Shown here: positions 10,945 to 21,100 of the stretch, piece by piece
How the letters are laid out: each line of letters begins with the position of its first letter
Position numbering within the stretch: the first letter of the stretch is position 1
Source of the DNA: Diploptera punctata
Lineage: Eukaryota; Arthropoda; Insecta; Blattodea; Blaberidae
NCBI GenBank assembly: GCA_030220185.1
Contig: JASPKZ010004572.1
Coordinates: 31,001-95,000, forward strand
Length of the DNA stretch: 64,000 bases
Reading direction: 5' to 3'
Made by a program: the position numbers and the translations under genes
The notes under the pieces: model-generated
What the model saw: only the letters and a program-made list of their open reading frames with translations
What the model was told of the DNA's origin: nothing
Databases searched by the model: none

Positions 10945-11222
10945 TACACTGAAACCAGATATAATGAGAACAGTTAAGTTTCTGGACTATGATGGGAAAG
11001 ATACATGACATGGATGCGGAATGAAAGAAGAGCATGGGAGTTCCTTGCAGGATTATGCCCATTAGGTAGATAAGAATGAGGTGGGAGAATAACATTAACC
11101 ATGATTTGAGAGAAGTGGATTATACAGGGGTTGAATGGAAAACATTAGCTCAGAATATGAATGTATGGAGAGCTTATGTCTGTGTGGCCATGAACCTACA
11201 GGTTCAATAATGACAGTGAGTT
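10945..11222 (+). mobile_element. Family 1 LINE, 5'-truncated degenerate copy
   Basis: Matches the 3' end of the first LINE at DNA level from ACCAGATATAATGAGAACAG to the CATGAACCTACAGGTTC block before the stop, but with small deletions and frameshifts. Lies in intron 4 between exons 4 and 5. Confidence 0.75.
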
Positions 11223-11240
11223 GGTTATATGAAACTATAG

Positions 11241-11480
11241 GGGCCTGCCTTAAGGCAACACACTACAAGCCACAAGATTGAGGATTCAAAGTTCAGGATT
11301 ATAATCTCCACCTTCTGGCAGCATCATGGGTCAGCCTCTAACAGAAATGAGTACTAGACATTTGTTCTGGGGGTAAAACTAGTTGTCACGCAAGGCTGAA
11401 AACTCAGTTGACATCTTGTGCCAACTATCAAGAAAGGATCTGTCTCCTACTACCCTAAGGGACTGTAGTGGGATTAATAT
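11241..11480 (+). mobile_element. SINE family 2, decayed copy
   Basis: Aligns with the intact copy at 38238-38545 through the blocks CAGCCTCTAACAGAAATGAG, CTTGTTCTGGG and CCTACTACCCTAAGGG. The tRNA-like head is badly eroded and the ACTTT tail is absent. Confidence 0.7.
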
Positions 11481-11643
11481 TTTTTAATAAAAATATCTCA
11501 AACTTAACATGTTCTTGAAAAGGTGCCAGATTCAAAATATGCAGACAGGAGCATCTCTGCTTCAATAGATACAATGATACTATATTAGGATAGGGATTTT
11601 AAAACTTAGAAATCATTGTTAAGAAGTGAGATGTGATACTTAC

Positions 11644-11794
11644 TGGTAAGTTAGTGGCTGGATTTCTCTTTAATGAATGAACCAATGAACTGAAGTATAT
11701 TGCATCTCGTAAAAAGAAAATTGGGATATCAAGGCCAACTATATCCCAAATACCATCGTCTGTATAAAATTTTATAGAGAATCCATGCGGTTCT
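11644..11794 (-). CDS. Catalase-like exon 4: catalytic Asn position replaced by Leu
   Basis: 151 bases ending at a consensus GTAAGT donor. Translates as [18 protein letters not shown] then [17 protein letters not shown] and [12 protein letters not shown]. In catalases the equivalent of VGLDIPIFF is VGNNTPIFF, where the first Asn (human 148) orients peroxide in the active site. Here residues 156-157 are Leu-Asp. The Phe residues that line the haem (human 153, 154 and 161) are kept. Human Asp128 of the main channel is Glu here. The exon has no frameshift, so the substitution is not a sign of simple decay. Confidence 0.92.
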
Positions 11795-11809
11795 CTGAAA
11801 AAAGTAGCA

Positions 11810-12338
11810 TACCAATTAATCTGTTAACTGTATGATATATGAGAATTGAAATACAGAGCAAAAATATGTTTTTGGCACCAATATTATTATGAAAAATGTG
11901 TACTCTGAAAATGTGCATCTGTATTATAAGTATGTGATTTAATTTATTCAAATATCTTGAAGATAGCCTTTAAGTTACAATGTTAATATTCACACATTTA
12001 TTGGACGATGTTATGCAAAGACCAGCTAAGGGTCCTTTTTAAAAAATGATATTTTGATGCCATCTGTTGCACTGGCTCATGAAGTAAGTGTACGCACACT
12101 TTTAGCACCAAATCTTTAAATATAGCCTTATTATTAAAGAAAAACGTAAACGCCATCAGATCTATCAGAGATTCTATGTTTTGCAACAAACGGCTATGAA
12201 ACTAGATTTTCATAAATACTAATCTAAATTTTGCATCATTCAGCTAAGCACCAAATATTCCCACTCTTAGATTGTTGATGCTTAACTGTCAAACAGGGAA
12301 ATTAAATTGCAATATCCAGTAATGTTAGTTTGGCGCTA
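11810..12338. other. Intron 3, nothing recognised
   Basis: AT-rich intronic sequence just upstream of the exon 4 acceptor. No ORF with a family signature. Confidence 0.4.
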
Positions 12339-12339
12339 C

Positions 12340-12455
12340 AATAAATAGTGAAGTCATTATATTTGAAGAGAAAAATTATATGCTCAAACCGGGGTTTGAA
12401 CCCAGAACCTTTGGCTTTCTAGGCTAGTGCTCTACCGTTGAGCTATCTGGGCACT
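12340..12455 (-). mobile_element. tRNA-derived SINE, family 4 (tRNA-like head at 12382-12452)
   Basis: The minus strand reads GCCCAGATAGCTCAACGGTA, then CTAGCCTAGAAAGCC, then GGTTCTGGGTTCAAACCCCG. The D arm (GCTC/GAGC) and T arm (CTGGG/CCCGG) pair well, but the acceptor stem has a mismatch and the anticodon stem has two, so this is not a working tRNA. The tail ATAATTTTTCTCTTCAAATA is found again on the plus strand near 7449, next to a broken B box, indicating a repeat family. Confidence 0.65.
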
Positions 12456-12639
12456 CCAACCTAAATGCAAATTTTTCTCTTATACATTGTTAATTCCCAA
12501 TTGGCAAATGCTATGAGCCTTTGCTCTATCACACAAATTGCAGCTTCTTTTTTAAGAAGACATTTATTGGGAATATAATTTGTCCTTCAATGAGAAATAT
12601 GAAATTAATATTAAAAAGAGTGAACACTGACTTAAAATT

Positions 12640-12995
12640 TAAATGTTAATGTTTATGTGTTCTTTTTTCATAATTTTCTTTGTTCATGGGTATGTTTAAC
12701 TGATTATGTGTCAAACTATTGAAAACTGCCTCTTTGTGAGCTATGTGTTTGAAACCAGAAGCTTTTATATAGTTATCTATTTGTGTATTCTTTCTGTATA
12801 TTTTAAAATCTATCTTATTTTCTTCATTACTTCTTAAGTTAAGATCTAAAAATGGTACTTCTCTATTAATTTCCGTTTCCATAGTGAACTTTATAGTTTG
12901 ACTTTGAATGTTCAATAATTTCTATGCATCATCTATCTGTTTATGATTAACTATTGCAATTATGTCGTCCACATAATCAATATGGCTACAAAAAA
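12640..12995 (-). mobile_element. Penelope-like element, reverse transcriptase C-terminal fragment
   Basis: The minus strand carries the polymerase box HIDYVDDIIAIV at about 12955-12990. After a stop come TIKFTMETEINREVPFLDLN, KIDFKIYRKNTQIDNYI and HKEAVFNSLTHNQLN. In Penelope-like elements the YVDD box is followed by FTxExExxxxLPFLDxxI and FxIYRKPTxTDxYI, so the match is specific. One in-frame stop and truncated ends make it a fossil. Confidence 0.8.
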
Positions 12996-12999
12996 AATG

Positions 13000-13610
13000 G
13001 ATTTGAAGAAAGAATGATACACAAGAAAATAAACAAGTTCAAAAGACAAAAAAATAAATTGAATTAAAGCACTTTTCTAAGAGAAAAAAAAAGAATATGT
13101 AAAATTGAGGAAATTCACATATCATCCATTGAAGAACCATACATTTCAAATTTTTTTTAAAATTTCAACATAAACTTGGCATCCAAAAAATACTATAGCA
13201 TCAGTAGATTAATTAGATCAAACAAAAATGAGAAAATAGAAGAAGAAAAATCAGGAATTCATCAGATCAAATATGAAGAAATTCTACATAAGAAAAACTA
13301 AGAGAAATTTGAAAATCAGAGCGAAAGAACATCTCAGGAACATCAAAAAAGGGAAAGTAGAAAAATCTGCAATGGCTGCCCATGCATGGTCCAAAAAAAT
13401 ATCTTATCGAAAAGAAAGCTGAATTATTAAAAGAAATAGAAAAATCAAAAGAACTCACTGCTTAGGAAAAAATTGTACGTTAGAAAAACAAAAAGGAGAA
13501 ATTAATTAACTTGGAAATTCCTGGGGAAAACGACCTGATTTTGGGGCTTTTCCATCTACCAACAGAGGGAGCAAAAAACAGCTTTTCAAGACGACAACAA
13601 CGGTCACGAA
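13000..13610. other. Intron 3, A-rich, unassigned
   Basis: Purine-rich on the plus strand with many short frames. A weak Penelope-like reading (GFEERMIHKKINKFKRQ) occurs near 13005-13060 but is not enough for a call. Confidence 0.3.
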
Positions 13611-13614
13611 AATA

Positions 13615-13860
13615 CTGAAGATACAACTGAAGTGTTAAGTTCCGAAACTAGTTTAAAAAAAGAAGAAAAATATGAGGTGAGTGATAAAATTTTACCTAAA
13701 TGAATATACCTCATTATTAGAAATGATAATTGGAAATTGATCAGTCTGTAACCAGGATAGATCCAGGTGGAGAAAAATTGTTGAGGAAGCCAAAACTTCA
13801 ATGAGGTTGTAGTAGTCCACTAAAGAAGAAGAAGAAGAATATACCTCATAGTGCAAATTC
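13615..13860 (+). mobile_element. Mixed remnant: LINE 3' end with (GAA)n tail beside a Penelope-type terminal fragment
   Basis: From 13620 the sequence (CCGAAACTAGTTTAA, then ATATGAGGTGAGTGATAA and GAATATACCTCATTATT) matches the right half of the palindrome at 59214-59345. Around 13760-13820 a plus-strand reading RWRKIVEEAKTSMRL followed by a GAA run (13822-13837) is a LINE 3' end. The outer sequence resumes at 13840 (GAATATACCTCATAGTG), so the LINE end seems to interrupt the terminal repeat. Confidence 0.5.
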
Positions 13861-14004
13861 GTAAAATAAGTAAATTGCATACAAACTTAACTAAATCTAG
13901 CTGTTATGCTTTCTTATCAGGAAAACAGTCACAAATTAATAATATGTTATAAATAGGGGTCGGAAGTTGAGGAAAAATCTCTTTTTATTTTGTCTGAAGA
14001 TGAC

Positions 14005-14010
<6 letters not shown>

Positions 14011-14038
<28 letters not shown>

Positions 14039-14069
14039 ATGAAAAAAAAATATATATATTTATAATATC

Positions 14070-14104
<35 letters not shown>
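14011..14104. repeat. (TA)n and (GT)n microsatellites
   Basis: A TA run at 14011-14034, a second AT-rich run, then TA followed by about 8 GT units ending near 14104. Open frames here come only from the repeats. Confidence 0.9.
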
Positions 14105-14499
14105 ATACATTTTGGGTCATTGTAAGCCAGAAAATTGCAGATTTTATTTGTCGTTCTCGACATTTTTGGCTCATTGGTCCTTTTTAACCTTTTGTTATGT
14201 CTTAATGGCTTTTTTTCAATTTAAACTTCTTTTGACTGCTTTATACCATTTGTATAATTCAAGAATCTGCAGTCTAGTCTCTATGCCAACTTCTTTTAAA
14301 AACACTATCTAGTTTTACTTAATAAATACTTTTCATTATTTGAATTTTTTGTTCTGCGAGAAAGTATTGAACCCTGACAAAATAGGGCATACACTTAAAT
14401 TATTCTGCTAAGCAAAGGATGAGATGATATGAAGCCCCTATTATTGAAAGTCTATCATATAAGGATGCTGGCTTCTTGCACCATCACAGAATAAGATGA

Positions 14500-14705
14500 A
14501 AAGAAATGGAAGAATATAAATGACACGAGTAGGTAGGAGATGTGCAATGTACTCGTAGTTTTTAGCAGAGGAAACAGGAGAGACTCCAATGAAAATTTGC
14601 TCATTTTTATTTGTCAACTGTAAACCCCCAGACAGATGGATCAAGATGTGAACTCATGACTCAGAGCTAGAGGGTGAGTGTCTACCCACTTGCACCATGG
14701 AGCCA
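14500..14705 (-). mobile_element. tRNA-derived SINE, family 3, copy 1
   Basis: The minus-strand head reads GTGGCTCCATGGTGCAAGTG, then CTAGCTCTGAGTCATGAGTT: an A-box-like and a weak B-box-like block. The body (TTTGTCAACTGTAAACCCCC and GAGGAAACAGGAGAGACTCC on the plus strand) recurs at 17278-17412 and, more decayed, at 61290-61455. Confidence 0.6.
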
Positions 14706-14720
14706 CATAATAATATGTCA

Positions 14721-15110
14721 TCATCATCATCATCATCCATGTAAGTATTAGGCCATGTGGCCTGTTACGGTTTCAAAGAGGAATTTTCCATACAGCGCTG
14801 TTTTGGATGTCCCAGTGATCTTTTGCCTTGGGGGCAGTAGCAATGTACGGCTTTTGGAATTCTATGAGATGGCATTCATTGAAGATGGGCTTTCCAGTTG
14901 TTCTGGTAGTTTTGTATATGGTGAAGAATGGGTTCTACATCCAACTCTTCCATAATTTCCTCATTTCTTTTATGGTCCCACTTTGTGTAGCCTGCTGTAC
15001 AGCGCATAAATCACATCTCATTTGCTGTTATTCGGCTTTCATCTCTTGTTTGTATTGTCCATGCTTCACTACCATATGTTAATACTGGTATTGCGAGAAC
15101 CTTATGAAGT
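14721..15110 (-). mobile_element. LINE 3'-end fragment with (ATG)n tail, family 3
   Basis: A CAT run at 14721-14738 is followed by GGCCATGTGGCCTGTTACGG, the same 3' UTR block as at 3170. Minus-strand readings further right recall YGSEAWTIQTRDESRI, heavily frameshifted. Truncated at both protein ends. Confidence 0.65.
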
Positions 15111-15119
15111 CGTTATCTT

Positions 15120-15440
15120 GTGTTCTTCTGTACTAAAGATGGTCCTAATAATATGTACTGTACATATTGTTTCTAAACAAAAAGACCAACTTAATAGTGG
15201 ATTTTTATGGTATTTAATAATAGTTGAAATTAATTATTTCAATCTAAATTTCCTGTCATTTATAGTTTACAAAAAATTATGTTAAAATCAATTACAATCA
15301 AATTTAAAACAAATTCAATTCCAATTATTATTTTCTACTTTATAGGTATTTTAATTACCAATTGAAAATATAATATTCACCATCTATTAATTAAATCAGA
15401 ATTAATTGCAAATAAATATAACAATTCTAAGCTATTTTTG
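15120..15440. other. Intron 3 beside exon 3, nothing recognised
   Basis: AT-rich, with no repeats shared with other parts of the window that I could see. Confidence 0.35.
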
Positions 15441-15445
15441 TTTAC

Positions 15446-15587
15446 CTGACAGTATCTGCACCTCCTCTTTCCTTCAGGGTACCTGAAAATCTTACTGCTA
15501 TACGAGTTCTTTTACCAATGGAAGAGAATACACTAGCTCTTGTGTATTTTGTAATGTCATTGGTTACTTCAAAATATCCAAATGCAC
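15446..15587 (-). CDS. Catalase-like exon 3: distal Ser exon
   Basis: 142 bases between a GCAG acceptor and a GTAAAC donor. It completes the split Gly codon of exon 2. The opening [16 protein letters not shown] is highly conserved in catalases, and IAVRFS carries Phe and the active-site Ser (residue 122, human Ser114). The following [13 protein letters not shown] corresponds to TVAGESGSADTVR; human Val116 of the main substrate channel is Thr here. An RTE-like LINE insertion begins 30 bases upstream of the acceptor dinucleotide (see 15619-15936). Confidence 0.92.
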
Positions 15588-15618
15588 CTGCAATAATATG
15601 AAATACTATATTATTCAT

Positions 15619-15936
15619 ATGAACTACATGGTCTTTATAGGAAGCCAGATATAATAAGAACAGTTAAGTCTCGTAGACTGCGATGGGCAGGACATGTTGC
15701 GCATATGGGGAGTGAAAGACGTGCATGGAAACTTCTTGTAGGAAAGCCAGAGGGAAAACGCCCAGTTGGTAGACCAAGAATAAGGTGGGAGAACAACACT
15801 AACTATGATTTGAGGGAAGTAGATTATACAGGGAATGATTGGAAAGCATTAGCTCAGGATAGGGATGTATGGAGAGCTTATGTCCGCGCGGCCATGAACC
15901 TTCGGGTTCGATAGTGCCAGTGAGTAAGTAAGTAAG
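15619..15936 (+). mobile_element. Family 1 RTE-like LINE, 5'-truncated, with target-site duplication
   Basis: A 318-bp copy of the family 1 3' end, from ATGAACTACATGG to the (GTAA)n tail. It is flanked by a 12-bp duplication TATATTATTCAT (15607-15618 and 15937-15948). The residual ORF still reads GSERRAWKLLVGKPEGKRP through AYVRAAMNLRVR. It lies in intron 2, antisense to the catalase-like gene, 30 bases from the exon 3 acceptor dinucleotide. High identity to the copies at 1 and 44869 suggests recent insertion. Confidence 0.92.
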
Positions 15937-15958
15937 TATATTATTCATAATATATAAC

Positions 15959-16587
15959 TGTACCGAAATGGACATTTCGATACAGGAATTACGTCTTACT
16001 GCGCAAACTATACGTCATCACGTCTCCATCTCGAGTGTCATCTTTATGAACAGTGCCAAATGCTTTCCTATCTATCCCTTCCTTTCCTAGTGCGCACCCT
16101 GTGCTATCGCGCATTCCCCCTCTCCCTGTGAACTCTCATAAATAGCTGTGTTTTGTAACATCGAATGATCATCTACTTAGTCACCATTGGAGTCCGGTCA
16201 GAGCAGCTCAGGAGAGCTGGTTTAGTTTGTTTAGTCCAGTAAGCCAGGGTGGGGATGCTAGGACAGTATTTCCCCCAACCCGAGGCTGGACTAGAGTGAG
16301 TGATAATGTATGTATGTATGTTGATTTATATCATATTTTCTTTTTGTATAGATGATCTATTATGATTTCTTTTCTTTGTAAATTGAATATTTATTTATTT
16401 TTTCTTTATATTATATCTGACTATTTTTTGACTCGCATTAAAAGTTTTAGTTGTGCTTTTTACTTACTCTGTGCCTATTCATTCAGTAGCTAACATAAGT
16501 CAAATTCCAAAAGCTTACTCAAGCGTGTGTTAGTTCCTTTATCCCAAAGCTTCCACAATTGTATTTTATAACTCCGTAAACATTACA
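15959..16587 (+). mobile_element. Possible solo LTR or LTR-like repeat
   Basis: Begins TGTACCGAAATGG and ends CATTACA, with a TATA-like CATAAATAG near 16137 and a locally GC-richer block (16000-16280) unlike the intron around it. A TGGG, as at a primer-binding site, follows 3 bases after the end. No flanking duplication and no gag-pol were found, so the class remains uncertain. Confidence 0.3.
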
Positions 16588-16889
16588 TATTGGGAGAATT
16601 GAGTAAAGAAAGTTAAATTCCTCTTTGCCTCTATGGGCCCGGGCAAAGATGTCACAATTTGAACAATCTATGCTTTCCAATCAAAATAGTTATCAACAAT
16701 AACGGATTGATCCAGCATCTATACGGTGCATAACTACAAGATGATATTGTCAGTTTTGGAATTCATGTTTGAAGAATGAATTCGGTAAATATGTAAGGGA
16801 TGAATCTAGGATGGGCATTATCATTCACCAGAACAACAGCTGGGCAGTTCTATGTAGGCCCTGTTTTAATGAACTTCTCATCAATGACT

Positions 16890-17122
16890 TGCCTATTAGG
16901 TTCCTCTAGTTGCACTCCTCTTAAGAGAGAAAAACAAACTTGTGACATTCCTCTCTACAAACTAAAGAATGAGTTCTTCAGAGAATTCCTTGAGAAATAT
17001 ACTCAATATACAATTCTGGATGAGTCAACACTTAGGAAGACATATGCTCAACCATCTACCAAGAAGATAATACTGGTATATGAAATTAAAGATGGTATGA
17101 TTTGGGTTTCTATTGATATATA
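16890..17122 (+). mobile_element. hAT transposase N-terminal fragment
   Basis: The frame ending at 17122 codes [20 protein letters not shown], then [14 protein letters not shown] and [14 protein letters not shown]. In insect hAT proteins this region reads DIPLxKLNNPxFRxFLEKYT..IPDESTLRKNY, followed by IRDEIGDxxIWISID, just before the DDE core. It stops at the first catalytic Asp region. Pseudogene. Confidence 0.65.
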
Positions 17123-17277
17123 AGGATTCTTTTACATTGTGATGCTCTAGAAAGGTGCAATAACAAAACCAAACTGTTCAAAGAGGCTAAGGGTATCTTG
17201 TGGCGACAGGGTATTATATGCGGTAATGTATTACTCTTTATTAGCAATGTTGCCCCTTATATGCTCAAATTACATGA

Positions 17278-17412
17278 GTATGGAGGAGATGTGGAATGTA
17301 GTTTTTGGCAGAGGAAACAGGAGAAACTCCAATGAAAATCTACCCATTTTTATTTGTCAACTATAAACCCCCAGACGGATGGATTGAGATGTGAACTAAT
17401 GACTCATAGTAT
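17278..17412 (-). mobile_element. SINE family 3, copy 2 (partial)
   Basis: Matches 14500-14705 through GAGGAAACAGGAGAAACTCC and TTTGTCAACTATAAACCCCC on the plus strand, but lacks the tRNA-like head. Confidence 0.6.
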
Positions 17413-17478
17413 TCTATTTAGACTTGAGTCGTCACTTATATTGAACTTTTATAGGAATGAATCACCATGAGGTTTAAT

Positions 17479-17622
17479 TTAAGATAAATTAAAATGTTTC
17501 ATACCTCTCCTCATAAGTGTCGGCAAGAGTGTACTGAGGATGGGGTCGCCAAGACCTCAAATCGCAAACTACTTAGAAGGTTGATTATGAGGAGAGGTAT
17601 GAAACATTTTAATTTATCTTAA
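17479..17622. repeat. Long palindrome, copy 2 (one arm shortened)
   Basis: Outer arms of about 37 bases (TTAAGATAAATTAAAATG onward) are near-identical inverted copies. The loop keeps only one inner arm (CTCAAATCGCAAACTACTTA, GAGGATGGGGTCGCC), so the other has been deleted. Relative to copy 1 it is inverted: its CCTCAT flank is on the left, as CATGAGGTTTAATTTAAG. Confidence 0.7.
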
Positions 17623-17885
17623 TATAAATTGTGTTTTGTTTGAAGTACATAATAATTGAAAGACAAGGTATGTCCATTATTATATTCTTGTTTAGTTTAA
17701 TTGAAATATACCAATATTTAGTGTATATAGCATTTGTGGATAATTTTGAGTTCATATTAATTTCCACATTTTGATGAAAATATTCCATATTTATTTACAT
17801 ATTTCATATATTTTTAGTCCTCTTTCCTGATAATAATGATAATTATAATACTGATAGAAATAGTGAATGTGAAAATGATAACTAC

Positions 17886-18054
17886 CTGAGCCTTTTGCAT
17901 GTACAACTCGTTCTGGAATTCTTTCTCTTGTAAAGTGAGTCATTATGTCCATGAAGAGAGTATCATATATAAGCATTGGACCATGATGCCCTAATGTCAG
18001 GCTAGCCATCTCACTCACCGTTGCACCATGACTGGTTTTAAACACAGTTTTATT
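17886..18054 (-). CDS. Catalase-like exon 2: haem-pocket His exon
   Basis: Phase 0 start after an AG acceptor, 56 codons plus one base, then donor GTAGTT. Codes residues 32-87. The motif [17 protein letters not shown] is the catalase active-site signature, with the catalytic distal His at residue 83 (human His75) and the haem-propionate Arg three residues before it. Upstream, [12 protein letters not shown] matches the usual TVGPRGPLLLQD block. The exon lies immediately left of the satellite array that fills part of intron 1. Confidence 0.92.
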
Positions 18055-18174
18055 CTTCAATAAAAAAGAACAGTATTAAAACATGTCAAACATATTTTTA
18101 TTAAAAATGAACATGAATAATTAAGAATTTCTCTGAAGATAAATTAAAACTGAGCACGAACTTAGTCATTTTAC
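18055..18174. other. Intron 1 between exon 2 and the satellite
   Basis: The 120 bases upstream of the exon 2 acceptor, including a T-rich acceptor tract (TTCTTTTTTATTGAAG on the minus strand). Single-copy sequence appears to give way directly to the array. Confidence 0.5.
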
Positions 18175-21100
18175 TGCCTATTGTTGCCACTGCCTTACCA
18201 GAGCTCCCATGTATTGTTGCCACTGCCTTACCAGAGCTCCCATGTACATTCTCAGTCTTTAATGGAATATGTTTGTGAGGTATTGCCTATTGTTGCCACT
18301 GCCTTACCAGAGCTCCCATGTACATTCTCAGTCTTTAATGGGATATGTTTGTGAGGTATTGCCTATTGTTGCCACTGCCTTACCAGAGCTCCCATGTACA
18401 TTCTCAGTCTTTAATGGGATATGTTTGTGAGGTATTGCCTATTGTTGCCACTGCCTTACCAGAGCTCCCATGTATTGTTGCCACTGCCTTACCAGAGCTC
18501 CCATGTACATTCTCAGTCTTTAATGGGATATGTTTGTGAGGTATTGCCTATTGTTGCCACTGCCTTACCAGAGCTCCCATGTATTGTTGCCACTGCCTTA
18601 CCAGAGCTCCCATGTACATTCTCAGTCTTTAATGGGATATGTTTGTGAGGTATTGCCTATTGTTGCCACTGCCTTACCAGAGCTCCCATGTACATTCTCA
18701 GTCTTTAATGGGATATGTTTGTGAGGTATTGCCTATTGTTGCCACTGCCTTACCAGAGCTCCCATGTACATTCTCAGTCTTTAATGGGATATGTTTGTGA
18801 GGTATTGCCTATTGTTGCCACTGCCTTACCAGAGCTCCCATGTATTGTTGCCACTGCCTTACCAGAGCTCCCATGTACATTCTCAGTCTTTAATGGGATA
18901 TGTTTGTGAGGTATTGCCTATTGTTGCCACTGCCTTACCAGAGCTCCCATGTATTGTTGCCACTGCCTTACCAGAGCTCCCATGTACATTCTCAGTCTTT
19001 AATGGGATATGTTTGTGAGGTATTGCCTATTGTTGCCACTGCCTTACCAGAGCTCCCATGTACATTCTCAGTCTTTAATGGAATATGTTTGTGAGGTATT
19101 GCCTATTGTTGCCACTGCCTTACCAGAGCTCCCATGTATTGTTGCCACTGCCTTACCAGAGCTCCCATGTACATTCTCAGTCTTTAATGGAATATGTTTG
19201 TGAGGTATTGCCTATTGTTGCCACTGCCTTACCAGAGCTCCCATGTATTGTTGCCACTGCCTTACCAGAGCTCCCATGTACATTCTCAGTCTTTAATGGA
19301 ATATGTTTGTGAGGTATTGCCTATTGTTGCCACTGCCTTACCAGAGCTCCCATGTATTGTTGCCACTGCCTTACCAGAGCTCCCATGTACATTCTCAGTC
19401 TTTAATGGAATATGTTTGTGAGGTATTGCCTATTGTTGCCACTGCCTTACCAGAGCTCCCATGTACATTCTCAGTCTTTAATGGAATATGTTTGTGAGGT
19501 ATTGCCTATTGTTGCCACTGCCTTACCAGAGCTCCCATGTATTGTTGCCACTGCCTTACCAGAGCTCCCATGTACATTCTCAGTCTTTAATGGAATATGT
19601 TTGTGAGGTATTGCCTATTGTTGCCACTGCCTTACCAGAGCTCCCATGTACATTCTCAGTCTTTAATGGAATATGTTTGTGAGGTATTGCCTATTGTTGC
19701 CACTGCCTTACCAGAGCTCCCATGTATTGTTGCCACTGCCTTACCAGAGCTCCCATGTACATTCTCAGTCTTTAATGGAATATGTTTGTGAGGTATTGCC
19801 TATTGTTGCCACTGCCTTACCAGAGCTCCCATGTATTGTTGCCACTGCCTTACCAGAGCTCCCATGTACATTCTCAGTCTTTAATGGAATATGTTTGTGA
19901 GGTATTGCCTATTGTTGCCACTGCCTTACCAGAGCTCCCATGTACATTCTCAGTCTTTAATGGAATATGTTTGTGAGGTATTGCCTATTGTTGCCACTGC
20001 CTTACCAGAGCTCCCATGTATTGTTGCCACTGCCTTACCAGAGCTCCCATGTACATTCTCAGTCTTTAATGGAATATGTTTGTGAGGTATTGCCTATTGT
20101 TGCCACTGCCTTACCAGAGCTCCCATGTATTGTTGCCACTGCCTTACCAGAGCTCCCATGTACATTCTCAGTCTTTAATGGAATATGTTTGTGAGGTATT
20201 GCCTATTGTTGCCACTGCCTTACCAGAGCTCCCATGTATTGTTGCCACTGCCTTACCAGAGCTCCCATGTACATTCTCAGTCTTTAATGGAATATGTTTG
20301 TGAGGTATTGCCTATTGTTGCCACTGCCTTACCAGAGCTCCCATGTACATTCTCAGTCTTTAATGGAATATGTTTGTGAGGTATTGCCTATTGTTGCCAC
20401 TGCCTTACCAGAGCTCCCATGTACATTCTCAGTCTTTAATGGAATATGTTTGTGAGGTATTGCCTATTGTTGCCACTGCCTTACCAGAGCTCCCATGTAT
20501 TGTTGCCACTGCCTTACCAGAGCTCCCATGTACATTCTCAGTCTTTAATGGAATATGTTTGTGAGGTATTGCCTATTGTTGCCACTGCCTTACAAGAGCT
20601 CCCATGTACATTCTCAGTCTTTAATGGAATATGTTTGTGAGGTATTGCCTATTGTTGCCACTGCCTTACCAGAGCTCCCATGTACATTCTCAGTCTTTAA
20701 TGGAATATGTTTGTGAGGTATTGCCTATTGTTGCCACTGCCTTACCAGAGCTCCCATGTACATTCTCAGTCTTTAATGGAATATGTTTGTGAGGTATTGC
20801 CTATTGTTGCCACTGCCTTACCAGAGCTCCCATGTACATTCTCAGTCTTTAATGGAATATGTTTGTGAAGTATTGCCTATTGTTGCCACTGCCTTACCAG
20901 AGCTCCCATGTACATTCTCAGTCTTTAATGGGATATGTTTGTGAGGTATTGCCTATTGTTGCCACTGCCTTACCAGAGCTCCCATGTACATTCTCAGTCT
21001 TTAATGGAATATGTTTGTGAGGTATTGCCTATTGTTGCCACTGCCTTACACTCCCATGTACATTCTCAGTCTTTAATGGAATATGTTTGTGAAGTATTGC

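Noticed and set aside
11644..11794. The Leu-Asp replacement in exon 4 as a frameshift or misread exon edge
   Set aside because: The substitution is in mid-exon, flanked on both sides by conserved in-frame catalase residues, with consensus splice sites; a simple error would not give this pattern.
12382..12452. tRNA gene on the minus strand
   Set aside because: The acceptor and anticodon stems have mismatches, and the flank recurs elsewhere as a repeat body, so it is a SINE head.
13936..14174. Minus-strand ORFs of about 75 codons at 13936-14174 and similar ones at 30547-30895
   Set aside because: Composition is dominated by TA/GT microsatellite translation (Tyr-Ile and Thr-His runs).
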